Origin: Streptomyces griseoincarnatus
Lineage (GTDB): Bacteria; Actinomycetota; Actinomycetes; Streptomycetales; Streptomycetaceae
NCBI GenBank assembly: GCA_014649575.1
Contig: BMTH01000002.1
Span: 500,423-564,422 of the forward strand
Reading direction: 5' to 3'
DNA: 64,000 bases
The notes under the pieces were generated by a model. The model was not told the DNA's origin and ran no database searches. It was given only the letters and a program-made list of their open reading frames with translations. Positions 35,888 through 44,087 of this stretch are shown piece by piece (within the stretch, counting starts at the first letter, position 1; every line of letters begins with the position of its first letter). The position numbers and the translations under genes are program-made.

Positions 35888-36595
35888 CTAGCGGTCCTCC
35901 TCCGGGTCCCAGTCCAGCAGACGCACCTTGGCGACCGTGCGGACGTGGCGGCGCATGGCGGCGGCGGCCTGCCGGGGGCGACCGTCGGCGATCGCGTCGA
36001 GGATCGCCTGGTGCTGGGCGAGGGAGCGGTGGGGGCGGCCGGGCTGGCGCAGGGACTCGGTGCGGCTCTCGGCGATCTGCTCGGCGATGGAGCGCATGAA
36101 CTCCGCGAGCAGGGCGCTGTGCGCGGCCGCCGTCACCGCCGCGTGGAACCGGCGGTCGCCCTCCACGCCCGCGCCGCCCGCCTCGATCTCCTCGGCCATG
36201 TGCGTGAGCGCGGACCCCAGCGCGGCCAGGTCGTCGTCCGTGCGCCGCTCGGCGGCCAGTTCGGCGAGCTTGGTCTCCAGGGCCTCCCGCGCCTCCAGCA
36301 CGTCCGGCAGCCTCCGTCGCCGCTCCACCATCCGCTCCACCGGCTCGACGTCCAGGCTGTCGCGGACCAGGTAGGTGCCGCCGCCGTGCCGGGCCTCGAC
36401 CAGCCCCTGAACCTCCAGCACGACGATCGCCTGCTTCACGGAGGCGCGGCTCACGCCGAGCCGCTGGGCCAGGTCCCGCTCGGGCGGCAGGCGGTCCCCG
36501 GCGCGCAGGCCGCCCTCGGCGACGTACTGGCGCAGCCGGTCCAGCACCTGTTCGTACAGGCGCTGTCTCGCCATCGGGCGCAGGGCGTCGGTCAC
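35888..36595 (-). CDS. FadR-type GntR regulator of the malonate operon
   Basis: 235 aa. The GntR winged helix (about 10-75; GDRLPPERDLAQRLGVSRASVKQAIVVLE) is followed by an FCD effector domain (about 90-220), with metal-binding histidines likely in FHAAVTAAAHS and RRHVRTVAK. It is divergent from the MatC carrier gene. Two inverted copies of a 22-base site flank the promoter region between them. By analogy with MatR of rhizobia it probably represses matCB until malonate binds. The GTG start has AAGGGGG upstream. Confidence 0.87.
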   Translation of the reverse strand: MTDALRPMARQRLYEQVLDRLRQYVAEGGLRAGDRLPPERDLAQRLGVSRASVKQAIVVLEVQGLVEARHGGGTYLVRDSLDVEPVERMVERRRRLPDVLEAREALETKLAELAAERRTDDDLAALGSALTHMAEEIEAGGAGVEGDRRFHAAVTAAAHSALLAEFMRSIAEQIAESRTESLRQPGRPHRSLAQHQAILDAIADGRPRQAAAAMRRHVRTVAKVRLLDWDPEEDR

Positions 36596-36637
36596 AGCGG
36601 TCCCCCTTTCGCGGGGAGATTAGCACCGGGTCCTCAC

Positions 36638-36659
36638 GAGTGGCCGAGTGGCTGAGCCA
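36638..36659 (+). promoter_or_regulatory. Candidate GntR operator, left copy
   Basis: The 22 bases beginning GAGTGGCCGAGTGGCTGAG are an inverted copy of 36743-36764 (20 of 22 identical). The core AGTGG-n5-CCA resembles a FadR/GntR half-palindrome. It lies 43 bases upstream of the regulator's start and could mediate autoregulation. Confidence 0.6.
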
Positions 36660-36742
36660 ATTCATGCGCGACCCCTTGACGGGCCTCCGTGCGGGCCGCA
36701 CGCTGTGCGACCGAACGGACTTCGCCATTCCAGCGCCACAAG

Positions 36743-36764
36743 TGGTTCAGCCACTCAGCCACTC
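36743..36764 (-). promoter_or_regulatory. Candidate GntR operator, right copy
   Basis: On the minus strand it begins GAGTGGCTGAGTGGCTGA. With the adjoining bases it forms the imperfect palindrome AGTGGTTCAGCCACT (36741-36755). It directly abuts the GGGAG ribosome site of matC, so binding would block transcription or initiation of the carrier gene. Confidence 0.6.
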
Positions 36765-36775
36765 GGGAGCCCCGC

Positions 36776-38128
36776 ATGTCCCCCGAACTCCTCTCCGTCC
36801 TCGTCCTCGCGGTGGTGTTCGTCATCGCCACCACCCGCTCCGTGAACATGGGGGCACTCGCCTTCGCCGCCGCCTTCGGGCTCGGCACGCTCGTCGCCGA
36901 CCTCGACGCGGACGGCGTCTTCGCCGGCTTCCCCGGCGACCTGTTCGTCGTCCTCGTCGGCGTCACCTACCTGTTCGCCCTGGCGCGCGCCAACGGCACC
37001 ACCGACTGGCTGGTGCACGCGGCCGTGCGGCTGGTGCGGGGGCGGGTGGCGCTGATCCCCTGGGTGATGTTCGCCCTGACCGGCGCGCTCACCGCGATCG
37101 GCGCGGTCAGCCCGGCCGCGGTCGCGATCGTCGCGCCGATCGCCCTGAGCTTCGCCGCCCGGTACGGCATCAGCCCGCTGCTGATGGGCGCGATGGTGGT
37201 GCACGGCGCCCAGGCCGGCGGCTTCTCGCCGATCAGCATCTACGGCTCGATCGTCAACGGCATCGTCGAGCGGGAGAAGCTGCCCGGCAGCGAGATCACG
37301 CTGTTCCTCGCCTCCCTGCTGGCGAACCTGGTCATCGCGGCGGTGGTGTTCGCCGTGTGCGGCGGGCCGAAGCTGTGGCGGCAGGGGACGGTCGCGGAGC
37401 CGGCCGCCTCCCCGGGCGAGGGTGAAGAGGAACCGGGCGGTACCGCGGGCGGCGGGTCCGGGGGCGGAGGCACCCGTACCGCCCCTGCCTCCACGCTCGC
37501 CCGCACCGACGCCCCGGCCGCCGCCGTCCCGCTCACCGCCCCGGTGACCGCCACCCTCGTCTGCCTGGTCGCGCTCGTCGTCGCCGTCCTCGGCTTCGAC
37601 CTGGACGCGGGCCTCACCGCCATCACCCTCGCGGTCGTGCTGAGCACCGTCTGGCCGGACGTCAGCCGCCGCGCGGTCACCGAGATCGCCTGGCCGACGG
37701 TCCTGCTGATCTGCGGCGTCCTCACCTACGTCGGCGTCCTCGACGAGATGGGCACCATCACCTGGGCCGGGGAGGGCGTCGGCGGCATCGGCGTCCCGCT
37801 GCTCGCGGCGGTGCTGCTCTGCTACATCGGCGCGATCGTGTCCGCCTTCGCCTCGTCCGTCGGCATCATGGGCGCGCTGATCCCGCTCGCGGTGCCGTTC
37901 CTGGCGCAGGGCGAGATCGGCGCCGTGGGCATGGTCGCCGCGCTCGCCGTGTCGGCGACGGTGGTGGACGTCAGCCCCTTCTCCACCAACGGCGCCCTGG
38001 TCCTCGCCGCCGCCCCGGACGTGGACCGCGAGCGCTTCTTCCGGCAGCTCATGGCCTACGGCGGGATCGTCGTGGCGGCGGTTCCGGCGGTGGTGTGGCT
38101 GGTGATGGTGGTACCCGGCTGGGGGTAG
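36776..38128 (+). CDS. matC: MatC-like dicarboxylate (malonate) carrier
   Basis: 450 aa. About twelve hydrophobic segments lie in two halves, joined by a Gly/Pro/Ala-rich cytoplasmic linker (about 205-245; EEEPGGTAGGGSGGGG). The MatC N-terminal signature is visible around residues 1-150 (ARYGISPLLMGAMVVHGAQAG). A conserved ASSVGIMGALIPLA segment near residue 360 fits the ion-transporter superfamily. GGGAG lies six bases before the ATG. It is followed by matB and governed by paired operators upstream. It most likely imports malonate for MatB. Confidence 0.85.
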   Translation: MSPELLSVLVLAVVFVIATTRSVNMGALAFAAAFGLGTLVADLDADGVFAGFPGDLFVVLVGVTYLFALARANGTTDWLVHAAVRLVRGRVALIPWVMFALTGALTAIGAVSPAAVAIVAPIALSFAARYGISPLLMGAMVVHGAQAGGFSPISIYGSIVNGIVEREKLPGSEITLFLASLLANLVIAAVVFAVCGGPKLWRQGTVAEPAASPGEGEEEPGGTAGGGSGGGGTRTAPASTLARTDAPAAAVPLTAPVTATLVCLVALVVAVLGFDLDAGLTAITLAVVLSTVWPDVSRRAVTEIAWPTVLLICGVLTYVGVLDEMGTITWAGEGVGGIGVPLLAAVLLCYIGAIVSAFASSVGIMGALIPLAVPFLAQGEIGAVGMVAALAVSATVVDVSPFSTNGALVLAAAPDVDRERFFRQLMAYGGIVVAAVPAVVWLVMVVPGWG

Positions 38129-38180
38129 GACACCCGACGCAGCCACGACAGCGACGACAGCGACCCAAGGAGTACGACGC

Positions 38181-39650
38181 GTGTCCTCTCTCTTCCCGTC
38201 CCTCACCGCCGGCCCGGCCGGCGGCTCCGCCGGCCGTCCCGCCCTGCGCTTCGGCGAGCGCTCACTGACATACGGGGGACTCGCCGCAGCGGCCGGTTCG
38301 GTGGCCGGGGACCTCAAGGGGGTACGCACGGCCGCCGTGTGGGCCACTCCGACCCTGGAGACCGCCGTCGCCGTCACCGCCGCGCTGCTCGCCGGGGTGG
38401 TCGTGGTCCCGCTCAACCCGAAGTCCGGCGCGCGGGAGCTGGGCCACATCCTCGGCGACAGCGCCCCCGACGTGCTCCTCGCGGCGCCCGGTGCCGCGCT
38501 GCCCGACGCGCCGGCCGCCCTGCGCCGCGTGGAGGTGGACCCGGCCCGCGGCACCGACCCGGGCTCCGTGCCCGACGACCGGGAGCTCGACCCGGAGGAC
38601 CCCGCCCTGATCGTCTACACCTCCGGCACCACCGGCCCGCCCAAGGGCGCGGTGATCCCCCGCCGTTCGATCGCCTCGACGCTGGACGCCCTCGCCGACG
38701 CCTGGCGGTGGACCGACGCCGACGTGCTGGTGCACGGCCTGCCGCTGTTCCATGTGCACGGCCTGGTCCTCGGCACGCTGGGCCCGCTGCGGCGCGGCGG
38801 GTCGGTGCGTCATCTGGGCCGGTTCACCACCGAGGGCGTGGCCCGTGAGCTGAACTCCGGCGCGACCATGCTGTTCGGCGTGCCGACCATGTACCACCGC
38901 GTCGCGGAGGCGCTGCCCGCCGAGCCGGACCTGGTGCGGGCGCTGTCCGGGGCGCGGCTGCTGGTGTCGGGCTCGGCCGCGCTGCCGGTGCACGACCACG
39001 AGAGGATCACGGCGGCGACCGGCGTCCGGCTCGTCGAGCGGTACGGCATGACGGAGACGCTGATGAACACCAGCGTCCGCGTCGACGGCGAGACCCGACC
39101 CGGCTCGGTCGGCGTGCCGCTGCCCGGCGTAGAGCTGCGGCTGGTCGAGGAGGACGGCACCCCGGTGGCGGCGTACGACGGCGAGACCGTGGGGGAGATC
39201 CAGGTGCGCGGGCCGAACCTGTTCACCGAGTACCTCAACCGGCCCGACGCCACCGCCGACGCGTTCACCGCCGACGGCTGGTTCCGCACCGGCGACATGG
39301 CGGTCCGCGACCCCGGCGGCGACGTCCGCATCGTCGGCCGCAAGGCCACCGACCTGATCAAGAGCGGCGGGTACAAGATCGGGGCGGGTGAGATCGAGAA
39401 CGCGCTGCTGGAACACCCGGGCGTGAAGGAGGCCGCCGTCACCGGGGAGCCGGACGCCGACCTGGGCGAGCGGATCGTGGCGTGGGTGGTGCCGGCCGAC
39501 CCGCAGTCCCCGCCCGGTCTGGAGGAGCTGGCGGACCATGTGGCGGCGCGCCTCGCCCCGCACAAGCGGCCCCGGGTCGTCCGCCACCTCGACGTGCTGC
39601 CCCGCAACGACATGGGCAAGATCATGAAGCGGGCGCTGACGCATGGCTGA
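38181..39650 (+). CDS. matB: Malonyl-CoA synthetase (MatB-like acyl-CoA ligase)
   Basis: 489 aa ANL-superfamily enzyme that activates malonate with ATP and CoA to malonyl-CoA. The P-loop is YTSGTTGPPKGAV (about 148-160), the A5 motif is VERYGMTETLMN, A8 is KSGGYKIGAGEIE, and the catalytic lysine lies in DMGKIMKRAL at the C-terminus. Length and motifs match MatB of Streptomyces. The GTG start has AAGGAG eight bases upstream. Its end overlaps the carboxyltransferase gene by eight bases. Besides malonate catabolism it can supply extender units for polyketides. Confidence 0.92.
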   Translation: MSSLFPSLTAGPAGGSAGRPALRFGERSLTYGGLAAAAGSVAGDLKGVRTAAVWATPTLETAVAVTAALLAGVVVVPLNPKSGARELGHILGDSAPDVLLAAPGAALPDAPAALRRVEVDPARGTDPGSVPDDRELDPEDPALIVYTSGTTGPPKGAVIPRRSIASTLDALADAWRWTDADVLVHGLPLFHVHGLVLGTLGPLRRGGSVRHLGRFTTEGVARELNSGATMLFGVPTMYHRVAEALPAEPDLVRALSGARLLVSGSAALPVHDHERITAATGVRLVERYGMTETLMNTSVRVDGETRPGSVGVPLPGVELRLVEEDGTPVAAYDGETVGEIQVRGPNLFTEYLNRPDATADAFTADGWFRTGDMAVRDPGGDVRIVGRKATDLIKSGGYKIGAGEIENALLEHPGVKEAAVTGEPDADLGERIVAWVVPADPQSPPGLEELADHVAARLAPHKRPRVVRHLDVLPRNDMGKIMKRALTHG

Positions 39651-41001
39651 CCGCCCGTCGGCCCGCGAGGCCCTCGCCCTGGTCACGGACACGTTCACCG
39701 AACTGCCGTACCCGGAGCGGCGATCCGCGCCGGACGGCCCGCTCGGCTGGTCCGGTTACGACGGGGCCCGCGCCCGCGCCGCCGCACGCACCGGCGAGAC
39801 CGAGTCCGTGGTCTGCGGGGTCGCGGACGTCGAAGGCACGCGGGCCGTGCTGATCGCGTTCGAGTTCGGCTTCCTCGGCGGCTCCCTCGGCGAGGGCACC
39901 GGCGACCGCCTGGAGGCCGCTTACGCGCACGCCGTCGCGCACCGGCTGCCGCTGGTGTCCCTGGTCGCCACCGGCGGCAGCCGGATGCAGGAGGGCATGC
40001 TCGCCCTGACCCAGCTCCAGCGGGTGGCGCGCGCGTCGGCGCGGGCCCGCGAGGCGGGGCTCCCCCAGACAGCCGTCCTGCGGGACCCGACGACCGGCGG
40101 CGGCTGGGCCACGCTGGGCGCGGGTGCGGACGTCGTGCTCGCCCTGCCCGGGGCGCAGGTCGGTTTCGCCGGCTCCCGGGTCCGCCCTCCGGACGCGGAC
40201 CCGACGGCGTACACGGCCGAGGCCCAGGTCGCGGCGGGAGCGGCGGACGCGCTGGTCCCGCCGGAGGAGCTGCGCACGACTCTGGGCCGCTGGCTGCGGC
40301 TGCTGACCCGCCCGTCCTCCGACCCGGCCCCGCCGCCGCACGCACTGGGCGCGGTCGACCTGCCGGCCACCGGCTGGGACGCGGTGAGCCGTGCCCGCTC
40401 ACCGCACCGCCCGCGCGCCATCGCCTACCTGGACGCCTACTTCAGGTCACGCGTCACGCTCTCCGGTGACCGCTGCGGCGGCGCCGACCCCGACGGCATG
40501 CTCTGCGGCTTCGGCGACCACGGCGGCCGCACGGTCGCCTACGCGGCCCAGACGGGCACGGCCACCCGCCCCGCCGGCTACCGCACGGCCGCCCGTCTGA
40601 TCCGCCTCGCCGACCGCCTCGGCATACCGGTGCTGACCCTGGTGGACACCCCGGGCGCGGCCAACGACGCGGAGGCGGAACGGCAGGGCGCGGGGGCGGC
40701 CGTCGCGGACCTCTTCGCCGCCGTCGCCGCCGCCCGCACGCCGCTGACCACGCTGGTCATCGGGGAGGGCGGCTCGGGCGGCGCACTCGCTCCGGCCGCG
40801 CCGGGCAACACCTGGGCCACCCCGGACAGCTACTTCTCGGTGATCGCACCGGAACTGGCGGCGGCGATCCTGAAGCGCCCGCCGTCCGAGGTGGAACCCA
40901 CGGCGGACGCCCTGCGCATCCGGCCGCAGGATCTGGTGGAGCTGGGGGTGGTGCGTGGGGTCGTGGGTCCGGAAGGCGCCCAGGCGGCCGGCTTCGGCTG
41001 A
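39643..41001 (+). CDS. Fused carboxyltransferase (biotin-dependent type or malonate-decarboxylase-like)
   Basis: 452 aa. The first half is an AccD/MdcD-like crotonase-fold unit (FEFGFLGGSLGEGTGDRLEAA, VSLVATGGSRMQEGM). The second half is AccA/MdcE-like (GFGDHGGRTVAYAAQTG, LVDTPGAANDAEAERQGAG, IGEGGSGGALA). It therefore contains both carboxyltransferase halves in one chain. No biotin carboxylase or carrier gene is nearby. Next to matC and matB, and overlapping the latter, it probably consumes or makes malonyl-CoA, in the place of the malonyl-CoA decarboxylase MatA of other mat operons. Confidence 0.78.
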   Translation: MADRPSAREALALVTDTFTELPYPERRSAPDGPLGWSGYDGARARAAARTGETESVVCGVADVEGTRAVLIAFEFGFLGGSLGEGTGDRLEAAYAHAVAHRLPLVSLVATGGSRMQEGMLALTQLQRVARASARAREAGLPQTAVLRDPTTGGGWATLGAGADVVLALPGAQVGFAGSRVRPPDADPTAYTAEAQVAAGAADALVPPEELRTTLGRWLRLLTRPSSDPAPPPHALGAVDLPATGWDAVSRARSPHRPRAIAYLDAYFRSRVTLSGDRCGGADPDGMLCGFGDHGGRTVAYAAQTGTATRPAGYRTAARLIRLADRLGIPVLTLVDTPGAANDAEAERQGAGAAVADLFAAVAAARTPLTTLVIGEGGSGGALAPAAPGNTWATPDSYFSVIAPELAAAILKRPPSEVEPTADALRIRPQDLVELGVVRGVVGPEGAQAAGFG

Positions 41002-41239
41002 GAAGTCCCGGGAGGGACCCGCACGACCGTGGGCCCACGCCTGCCGCCCGCCCCGACCAGCGGTCCTGAAGCGCTGTCAGCAGAAGTCCGGGTCGCCGAT
41101 CCACCGTCAGGCGCGGTCAGCGTCCACACGCCGCCCGGCCTGACCCGTTGTAAGGCACTCGCCTCCACCCCCCGTTCGGCGGCCCCTCTCCCGGCCCCCC
41201 AGGAAAGGCGCCGCCCCCGCCCGGCGCGCACGATGCGAA

Positions 41240-41263
41240 GAGGCCCGCCGCCCGGCGGGCCTC
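41240..41263 (+). promoter_or_regulatory. Hairpin in the mbl leader
   Basis: A perfect 11-bp inverted repeat (GAGGCCCGCCG at 41240-41250, complement at 41253-41263) is separated by CC and ends 26 bases before the GTG of mbl. It could be a leader structure controlling mbl, or the terminator of the malonate operon, whose last stop is 240 bases upstream. Confidence 0.5.
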
Positions 41264-41289
41264 CGGCCGCGCACTCGGGAGGAACTGCC

Positions 41290-42327
41290 GTGACCGCCAG
41301 TCTGGAGCAGCTGCGCCGCTGCCACTTCGCCGTCGACCTGGGCGCGGCCCGCACCCGGGTGTACGTCAAGGGCGCCGGCCTCGTCGTCGACCAGCCGTCC
41401 GTCGCCGCCGTGAACACCCGTACCGGAGCGCTGATCGCCGTCGGCGAGTTCGCGGAGAAGATGACCGGGCGCACCCCCGACTACATCCGCGTCGTCCGGC
41501 CGGTGACGGGCGGCACCGTCGTCGACATCGAGATGGCGCAGCGGATGCTGCGTCAGCTCATCGGCGACCGCACCCGCCGCGCCCTGCGCCGCAGGCCCCG
41601 GCTGCGGGCGGCCGCCTGCACCCCGCACGACTCCGACCCGCTGGCCCAGCGCGCCGCGATCGAGACGCTGGTCGGTCTTGGCGCCCGCCGGGTGGAACTG
41701 GTGGACACGCTGATCGCGGCGGCCGTCGGCTGCGGGCTGCCGGTGGAGCGGCCGGAGGCCACCATGATCATGGTGTGCGGCGCGGCCGCCACCCAGGTCG
41801 CCGTGCTGTCGCTCGGCTCGATCGTGCGGGCCGAGCGCATCCCGGTGGGCGGCGAGGCGGTGGACGCGGCGATCGTGCAGCACCTGCGCCACCAGCACGA
41901 GCTGATGCTGCCGAGCCAGTCCGTGCGGCCTCTTCAGCTCGCGCTGGAGGGGAACGGGCTGACGCCGGAGGGGCCCGAGGTCACGGAGATCCACGGCCGG
42001 GACGTCGCCACCGGGCTCGCCCGGTCGGTGAAGGTGGACACGGCGGCGGTGCGGCGGGCCATCCAGACGCCGCTCACCGCGGTCCTCGACGGCATCGGCA
42101 AGGTGCTGCGGGACTGCCCGCCCGACCTGGTCGCCGACCTGGCCGACCGCGGCATCATGATGGTCGGCGGCAGCGCCCTGCTGCCGGGCCTGGACCAGAT
42201 GCTGCGTCAGGCGACCGGGATGCCGGTGCACATCGCGGAACAGCCGGAGCTGTGCGCCGTGGAGGGGCTCGGCGCCATGCTGGAGGGCCGTATCTCCCCC
42301 ATGGTCCTGGACCCGCTGGGCGCCTGA
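41290..42327 (+). CDS. mbl: MreB-like rod-shape/sporulation protein Mbl
   Basis: 345 aa actin-like ATPase. Phosphate loop 1 is FAVDLGAARTRVYVKG (about 13-28), the second is MIMVCGAAATQVAVLSLG, and the adenosine motif is MMVGGSALLPGLDQML. Streptomyces carry a full MreB in the mre cluster plus this separate Mbl, which acts in spore-wall assembly. Relative to MreB, the DLGT phosphate motif reads DLGAA and the protein is somewhat divergent. The GTG at 41290 is chosen because GGGAGG lies seven bases before it. A strong terminator follows. Confidence 0.85.
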   Translation: MTASLEQLRRCHFAVDLGAARTRVYVKGAGLVVDQPSVAAVNTRTGALIAVGEFAEKMTGRTPDYIRVVRPVTGGTVVDIEMAQRMLRQLIGDRTRRALRRRPRLRAAACTPHDSDPLAQRAAIETLVGLGARRVELVDTLIAAAVGCGLPVERPEATMIMVCGAAATQVAVLSLGSIVRAERIPVGGEAVDAAIVQHLRHQHELMLPSQSVRPLQLALEGNGLTPEGPEVTEIHGRDVATGLARSVKVDTAAVRRAIQTPLTAVLDGIGKVLRDCPPDLVADLADRGIMMVGGSALLPGLDQMLRQATGMPVHIAEQPELCAVEGLGAMLEGRISPMVLDPLGA

Positions 42328-42361
42328 GACGCATCTGGACCCGCCGCCCGCCCCTCCCCCG

Positions 42362-42389
42362 GGCCCGCCCGCATCCGTGCGGGCGGGCC
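42362..42389 (+). terminator. Terminator of mbl
   Basis: A perfect 12-bp stem (GGCCCGCCCGCA at 42362-42373, complement at 42378-42389) with a TCCG loop lies 35 bases after the mbl stop. No T tract follows, as is usual in this genus. Confidence 0.75.
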
Positions 42390-42565
42390 GTCGTGCGTTA
42401 CCGGCCGTTTCACGCGGCGCGGTGTGTACCGCGGCTCAGGGTGGGCAGGCGAATCCGCAGCGCAGCAGTACGGTGCGCAGCCTCTCGCGCGGGCGCCGGC
42501 GCCGGCCGGGGCCGCCGGGACGGCCCGGCCGGCCACCCATCCACGAGCACCGACAGGGCGGTGAC

Positions 42566-43237
42566 ATGACTTCCGCGGCATCGTTCCCCCCGGGACGGCA
42601 GGACACCTTGGTCATCGGCGGTCGCATGGACGCGGACCGGGCGCTGCTCACCCCGCGCGGGGAGCTGGTCCGCGGATGCGCCCAGATGCTGGCCGCGAAG
42701 CTGGCGGAGCTGCCGGCCGGCACCGCGCGGGTGGACCTGGACATGAGCGGTGTGCACTTCATGGACACCGCGGGTCTGGAGTTCCTGGACGTGCTGCGCG
42801 ACCACGCCCGCCGGCGGTCCATGCCGGTCACCACGTCCCGCTGGAGCGGCCAGCCGCGCCGCATCCTGGAGCTGGCCGGGCTGGACACCACGGACCCGCT
42901 GCGCACCCCCGCGCCGTGCCCCTCGCCCGCCGGGTCGGCGGTGGCGCTGGAGCGCCAGGAGCGGCTGCACCTGCTCCAGGAGGAGGTGGAGCAGCTGCGG
43001 CAGGCCATCGCGTCCCGCCCGGTCATCGACCAGGCGCGCGGCGTCCTGATGGCGACGTACGGCTGCTCCTCGGACGAGGCGTGGCACATCCTGCGGGAGG
43101 CGTCGCAGCTGTCCAACACCAAGCTGCGCACCGTGGCGGAGTCGCTGACGGCCTGCGCGGAGGCGGAGGGCACTCCCCCGCCGCCGGAGGTGCGCACGGC
43201 GCTGGCCCGCGCCCTCGCCCGCCGCGCCCCGCGGTGA
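42566..43237 (+). CDS. STAS-ANTAR fusion protein (putative RNA-binding antiterminator)
   Basis: 223 aa. The N-terminal half is STAS-like (RVDLDMSGVHFMDTAGLEFLDVL, about 50-80), the anti-anti-sigma-type fold that senses binding partners. A coiled coil (EERLHLLQEEVEQLRQAI-like, about 135-152) leads into an ANTAR domain (about 150-205; RPVIDQARGVLMATYGCSSDEAW, LREASQLSNTKLR), which binds paired hairpins in mRNA to prevent termination. AGGGCGG precedes the ATG. The STAS Ser/Asp phosphorylation position reads HFMDTAG rather than DSSG. The RNA target is not evident. Confidence 0.83.
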   Translation: MTSAASFPPGRQDTLVIGGRMDADRALLTPRGELVRGCAQMLAAKLAELPAGTARVDLDMSGVHFMDTAGLEFLDVLRDHARRRSMPVTTSRWSGQPRRILELAGLDTTDPLRTPAPCPSPAGSAVALERQERLHLLQEEVEQLRQAIASRPVIDQARGVLMATYGCSSDEAWHILREASQLSNTKLRTVAESLTACAEAEGTPPPPEVRTALARALARRAPR

Positions 43238-43303
43238 CATCGGCGCGCGAGGGGTACTCGTAGTCGCCGTAACCGACGGGTCCCGCGACAGGGAGGCGGC
43301 ACG

Positions 43304-43474
43304 ATGAGCGAGCACACTCCGTCCCAGGCCGAGGGCGACCGGGACGACAGCGAATGGACCACCCCCGACGTGGTGCACACCACGCCGTCACAGGCGGAAG
43401 GGGAGCGTGACGCGTCGGACGCGCCGTCGGCGTCCGACGACAACGCCGTACGGGGGACGCACGGAGGCGGCTGA
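43304..43474 (+). CDS. Small acidic protein with an internal duplication
   Basis: 56 aa. GGGAGG lies seven to eight bases before the ATG, and the codon bias is Streptomyces-like. The protein is hydrophilic and acidic and repeats a 9-11-residue unit: TPSQAEGDRDDS near the start and TPSQAEGERDAS in the middle. It has no signal or membrane segment. I do not recognise a family. It lies 66 bases after the STAS-ANTAR gene, so the two may be co-transcribed. Confidence 0.6.
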   Translation: MSEHTPSQAEGDRDDSEWTTPDVVHTTPSQAEGERDASDAPSASDDNAVRGTHGGG

Positions 43475-43512
43475 CCCCGGCTCCGGGGTGACGGTTCCGG
43501 TGAACCGTGACG

Positions 43513-43589
43513 TGGTGGGGCGGGTGGGACTCGAACCCACGGCCGACGGATTATGAGTCCGCTGCTCTAACCGGCTGAGCTACCGCCCC
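43513..43589 (-). tRNA. tRNA with CAU anticodon (elongator Met; Ile2 possible)
   Basis: The cloverleaf begins GGGGCGG, pairing with CCGCCCC at the 3' end; the anticodon loop is CTCATAA, the T-loop is GTTCGAG, and the CCA is encoded. It has the D-arm of an elongator, not the initiator pattern. A CAU anticodon is shared by Met and lysidine-modified Ile2, so identity is not settled by eye. Confidence 0.9.
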
Positions 43590-43732
43590 ATAGCGGCGTG
43601 TCGCGTACATGTGTGCGCGCCGTCTGCCGCAGCATAGCCGCTCATACGATCTCCTGCTTCGGATGGTCGGCTGCGTACGGCCCTGTTGACCATGAAGACA
43701 GCGCCGCGCCGCGCGCGGTTCCACCGGACATG

Positions 43733-43755
43733 AAAAAGGACCCCGACGGGGTCCT
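43733..43755 (-). terminator. Rho-independent terminator of the tRNA-Asn pair
   Basis: On the minus strand the stem AGGACCCC/GGGGTCCT with a three-base loop is followed by a run of T (AAAAA at 43733-43737 on the plus strand). It starts 12 bases after the second tRNA-Asn. It is the only classical T-tract terminator I saw in the window. Confidence 0.85.
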
Positions 43756-43766
43756 CGTTCAGCATG

Positions 43767-43839
43767 CTCCCCCGACTGGACTCGAACCAGTAACCTGCCG
43801 GTTAACAGCCGGCTGCTCTGCCAATTGAGCTACGGAGGA
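43767..43839 (-). tRNA. tRNA-Asn (GTT)
   Basis: The cloverleaf has acceptor TCCTCCG paired with CGGGGGA, anticodon loop CTGTTAA (GUU) and T-loop GTTCGAG. CCA is not encoded. It is the second of two identical tandem copies and is followed by a T-tract terminator. Confidence 0.95.
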
Positions 43840-43844
43840 CCGAG

Positions 43845-43917
43845 CTCCCCCGACTGGACTCGAACCAGTAACCTGCCGGTTAACAGCCGGCTGCTCTGCC
43901 AATTGAGCTACGGAGGA
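43845..43917 (-). tRNA. tRNA-Asn (GTT), first tandem copy
   Basis: Identical to the copy at 43767-43839 and separated from it by five bases, so both come from one transcript. The anticodon is GUU and CCA is not encoded. Confidence 0.95.
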
Positions 43918-44087
43918 ATGCCTCGTTCTGCATCGAACGCACCCGCCTGGGTATTCGCCAGGGGGCGCGCGCTCGCTGCGACACATACATTAGCGCAAGC
44001 AGGGGGGTGCTCCGCCAATCGGTACTCCCCGGCCCGTCGCCGCGCCGGAGACCCACGCAGACTGGAACAACGGGAAGGGTGGCCGCC

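Noticed and set aside
43759..43986. A 75-codon minus-strand ORF with two copies of a VAQLAEQPAVNRQVTGSSPV segment
   Set aside because: It is the translation of the two tandem tRNA-Asn genes; this kind of peptide is a known artefact of tRNA sequence.
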